NCBI GenBank assembly: GCA_963785425.1
Contig: CAWAVG010000004.1
Coordinates: forward strand, 434,001 to 498,000
Direction of reading: 5' to 3'
DNA length: 64,000 nucleotides
DNA from: RYN-133 sp963785425
GTDB lineage: Bacteria > Actinomycetota > Actinomycetes > Mycobacteriales > Jatrophihabitantaceae
A program made the position numbers and the translations under genes. Within the stretch, counting starts at the first letter, position 1, and each line of letters begins with the position of its first letter. Positions 61,962 to 64,000 of this stretch are shown here, in pieces. The notes under the pieces are model-generated. The model did not search any database, was not told where the DNA came from, and was given only the letters and a program-made list of their open reading frames with translations.

Positions 61962-63859
61962 CTAGCAGGGTGGCAGGCCGTTGGACGTCGTCGGCGTGGG
62001 CGTCGGGGTCGTCGTCACCGTGGTGGTGCTGGACGGCCCGACGCTCACTGACGTCACCGGGGTCGCCGGCGGCGTCACCGGGCTCGAGTCACAGGTCGGC
62101 TGCGGCGCGACGTAGTGGTACACGCTGAGCCTGATGAGCACGTCGGCAGCGTAGGCGTTGCCGGGAGTCGGGCTCATGCCGACGACCGTGCCGTCCTTCG
62201 CCTGCACCGGCCCGGTGACCGTGCGGTTCGGGCCGATGTTCGTGAACTGCTTGCGGTTCAGCTCGTTGCGCGCATCCCCGACCGACATCTTCGTCACGTC
62301 GGGCAGCACTGCCTTGCCGGTCGACACCCGCAGGGTCACCTTCGAACCCCGTGGCGCGGTTGCGTTGTACTTCGGCCGCTGGGTGGCGACGTCACCGGCG
62401 GGTTGGTCGAAGGTGTTGATCGGCTTGCCCTGCACTGCCACGAGCCCGACACCCTGCAGCGTGTTGACCGCATCCTGGAACGACGAACCCGACGACGTAC
62501 GGGACGTTGAGGACGTCCTTCTTGTACAGCGAGTAGAGCACCGTCGAACCCTGGGTCACGTCGGCGTTGGCGGGCACCGTCGCGCCGGCCTGGTCGGTGA
62601 CCTTGCAGATCACGTTTTCCTTCGTGGGCGTCGACTTGTCGTCACACGGGCCGGCCGTCGTCGGCGACTCCGTGTTCTGCACCAGATAGACCGTGCACGA
62701 GTTCGTCGCGCTGCAGTTGGCCTTGTTGCCGAGCTGCTTGTTGGCCGCCGCGAGGGTCAGACCGACCAGGTTCGGAACGGCGACCTTCTTGCCGCTGTCG
62801 TTGTTCGACCCGAGCTTGTAGATGAAGAACGCACCCGGCGCCGATCACCAGCAGCAACGCGATCACGATGGCCGCCCAGATAACGGCGTTGCGCCGTTCC
62901 CGCTCGTGGTCGGCGGGATCGAGGTCACGGTGCGGCAGCCCGACCGGCGGGGGCGGCGTGCGGGCGATGAACTGTGTGCGTTCGGCGTCGGTCATGACCG
63001 ACTCCGCCGAGACCGGCTGGTTCGCCAGCGCCCGCTGCAGGTCATTGCGCATCTCGCCCGCGCTCTGGTACCGGTTCTGCGGGTTCTTCGCGAGCGCCTT
63101 CATCACGATCGAGTCGAGCGCGCGCGGCAGTCCGGGAACGCGCGACGACGGCATGGCAGGGTTCTCGCGCACGTGCTGATAGGCCACCGCGACGGGCGAA
63201 TCGCCCTGGAACGGCGGCACGCCCGCGACGAGCTCGTAGAGCAGGCACCCCGTCGAGTAGACATCCGAACGTGCGTCGACCGCCTCACCACGCGCCTGCT
63301 CGGGCGACAGGTACTGCGCGGTGCCGATCACGTTCGCGGTCTGGGTGACGGTGGCGGAGTTGTCGGCGACGGCACGCGCAATGCCGAAGTCCATCACCTT
63401 GACCGCGCCCGAATGCGTGATCATCACGTTCGCAGGCTTGACGTCGCGGTGCACCAGCCCCGCGCGGTGGCTGAAGTCGAGCGCGGCCGATACGTCGGCC
63501 ACGATCTCCATCGCGCGCCGCGGCGGCAGGCGGCCCTCGCTCTTGAGGATGTCGCGCAACGTGCGGCCCTCGACGAACTCCATCACGATGTAGGGCTGGG
63601 TCGTGCCCTCGGCACCCACGTCCTCGCCGGTGTCGTACACAGACACGATCGACGGGTGGTTCAGGCCGGCAGCCGATTGCGCCTCGCGCCGGAACCGGTT
63701 GAGGAACGACGGATCGCGCGCGAGGTCGGCACGCAGCACCTTGATGGCGACGTCGCGTCCGAGGCGCACGTCGCGTCCGCGGTGCACCTCGGCCATCCCT
63801 CCGTAACCGATGAGGTCACCGAGTTCGTATCGCCCACCGACCAGTCGGGGCTGCGCCAT
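61962..63859 (-). CDS. pknB: Ser/Thr protein kinase PknB with PASTA repeats (frameshifted twice)
   Basis: About 632 residues when joined. The kinase domain has GYGGMAEVHRGRDVRLGRDV, AIKVLR, HRDVKPANVMITHSGAVKVM, DFGIARA and GTAQYLSPEQARGEAVDARS. One membrane helix (NAVIWAAIVIALLLVIGAGA) joins PASTA repeats (VPNLVGLTLAAANKQLGN, VPYVVGSSFQDAVNTLQGVG, LPDVTKMSVGDARNELNRKQ). An extra base is needed at 62834-62836 and another near 62487. It is the conserved muropeptide-sensing kinase of cell division and wall synthesis, so true loss is unlikely. ATG 63859 follows AGGAAGG; it is 77 bases downstream of the pbpA stop. Confidence 0.85.
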
Positions 63860-63936
63860 AACCTTCCTGTCCTCACTCGTGGTGGTGCTCAGTGTGCTGG
63901 GTGACGGGCCGGGCCGGGGTCAGCCTCGCCGTCGCG

Positions 63937-64000
63937 TCACTTGGGGTGACCGTTCAGATAGGCCTGCATGACGGCCTTGGCCACCGGTGCCGCGGCCTCA
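63937..64000 (-). CDS. pbpA: C-terminal end of penicillin-binding protein PbpA (partial)
   Basis: The minus strand reads EAAAPVAKAVMQAYLNGHPK and stops at 63937. This is the usual C-terminus of the class B transpeptidase that precedes pknB in the actinobacterial rodA-pbpA-pknA-pknB locus. The rest lies beyond the window edge. Confidence 0.75.
   Translation of the reverse strand, partial: EAAAPVAKAVMQAYLNGHPK

Noticed and set aside
59659..62900. Programmed ribosomal frameshifting in the response regulator, kinase and pknB genes
   Set aside because: No slippery heptamers or conserved stem-loops at the shift points, and shifts occur in unrelated genes at sites like GGG/GG. Sequence error is simpler.

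Overview
The window is chromosomal DNA from a high-GC actinobacterium. Codon third positions are almost all G or C, GTG starts are common, and the gene content is typical of the phylum: F420-linked enzymes, GTP-dependent PEP carboxykinase, a PASTA-domain Ser/Thr kinase next to a penicillin-binding protein, a paired ClpP operon with its own XRE regulator, HelD and DUF222-HNH. The genus cannot be fixed from sequence alone; a Frankineae/Jatrophihabitans-like soil actinobacterium is only a guess. No tRNA, rRNA, CRISPR array, insertion sequence or prophage was recognised. Coding density is high and no gene-free stretch exceeds 300 bases.

Layout. 1-14.9 kb: an AgpS-like FAD enzyme, a diacylglycerol-kinase-like protein, an acyl-CoA dehydrogenase, an SSS symporter with a small membrane protein and a Usp protein, a decayed patatin gene, a DUF4037 gene, a pterin-dehydratase/VOC fusion, an OsmC protein, an FtsX-type permease with two ATPases, and a UbiA-family prenyltransferase. 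15-25.9 kb is a potassium island: a KimA-like permease with a small membrane ORF on the minus strand, divergent from a compact kdp operon (27-aa small protein, kdpF, A, B, C, D, E). 25.9-36 kb: a DUF2510 protein, an MFS transporter, an acyl-CoA ligase, an SMP-30 lactonase, a lipoprotein zinc peptidase and the TldD/TldE pair. 36-44.9 kb: PEP carboxykinase, a coiled-coil methyltransferase-like protein, a DUF222-HNH protein, an unknown 450-aa protein, a PopR/ClgR-like regulator facing two overlapping clpP genes, an orphan ParA-type ATPase and a Nudix hydrolase. 44.9-53.3 kb: a GH63-type glycosidase, HelD and a branched-chain 2-oxoacid dehydrogenase operon (E1 alpha, E1 beta, E2). 53.4-59.6 kb: a tiny conserved basic protein, an NHLRC2-like thioredoxin-NHL protein, F420 enzymes, an AhpD-like protein, DUF2630 and a LolA/RseB-like protein. 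59.7-64 kb: a two-component system and the pknB-pbpA end of the cell-division kinase locus.

Four points stand out. (1) In the clpP pair, the downstream ClpP has Ala at the catalytic serine position while the upstream one keeps Ser-His-Asp. The facing XRE regulator ends in Leu-Ala-Ala, like the ClpP-degraded regulators PopR and ClgR. (2) The potassium island includes coding units easily missed by gene callers: a 58-aa ORF coupled to the KimA-like gene and a 27-aa ORF coupled to kdpF. KdpC is enlarged and cysteine-bearing, and the permease carries an OB-fold-like tail. (3) About eleven start codons lie 6-7 bases after a TAnnnT -10-like box, which predicts leaderless transcripts. (4) Two copies of a 66-70 bp palindromic repeat and one perfect 19-bp inverted repeat sit between genes.

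Many genes in 1-10.3 kb and 59.7-62.9 kb are split by single-base frameshifts, although both halves are well conserved and several should be important (pknB, a two-component system). Most of these look like indel errors in the assembly rather than true pseudogenes. The patatin gene, which also lacks its middle, is probably a genuine remnant.
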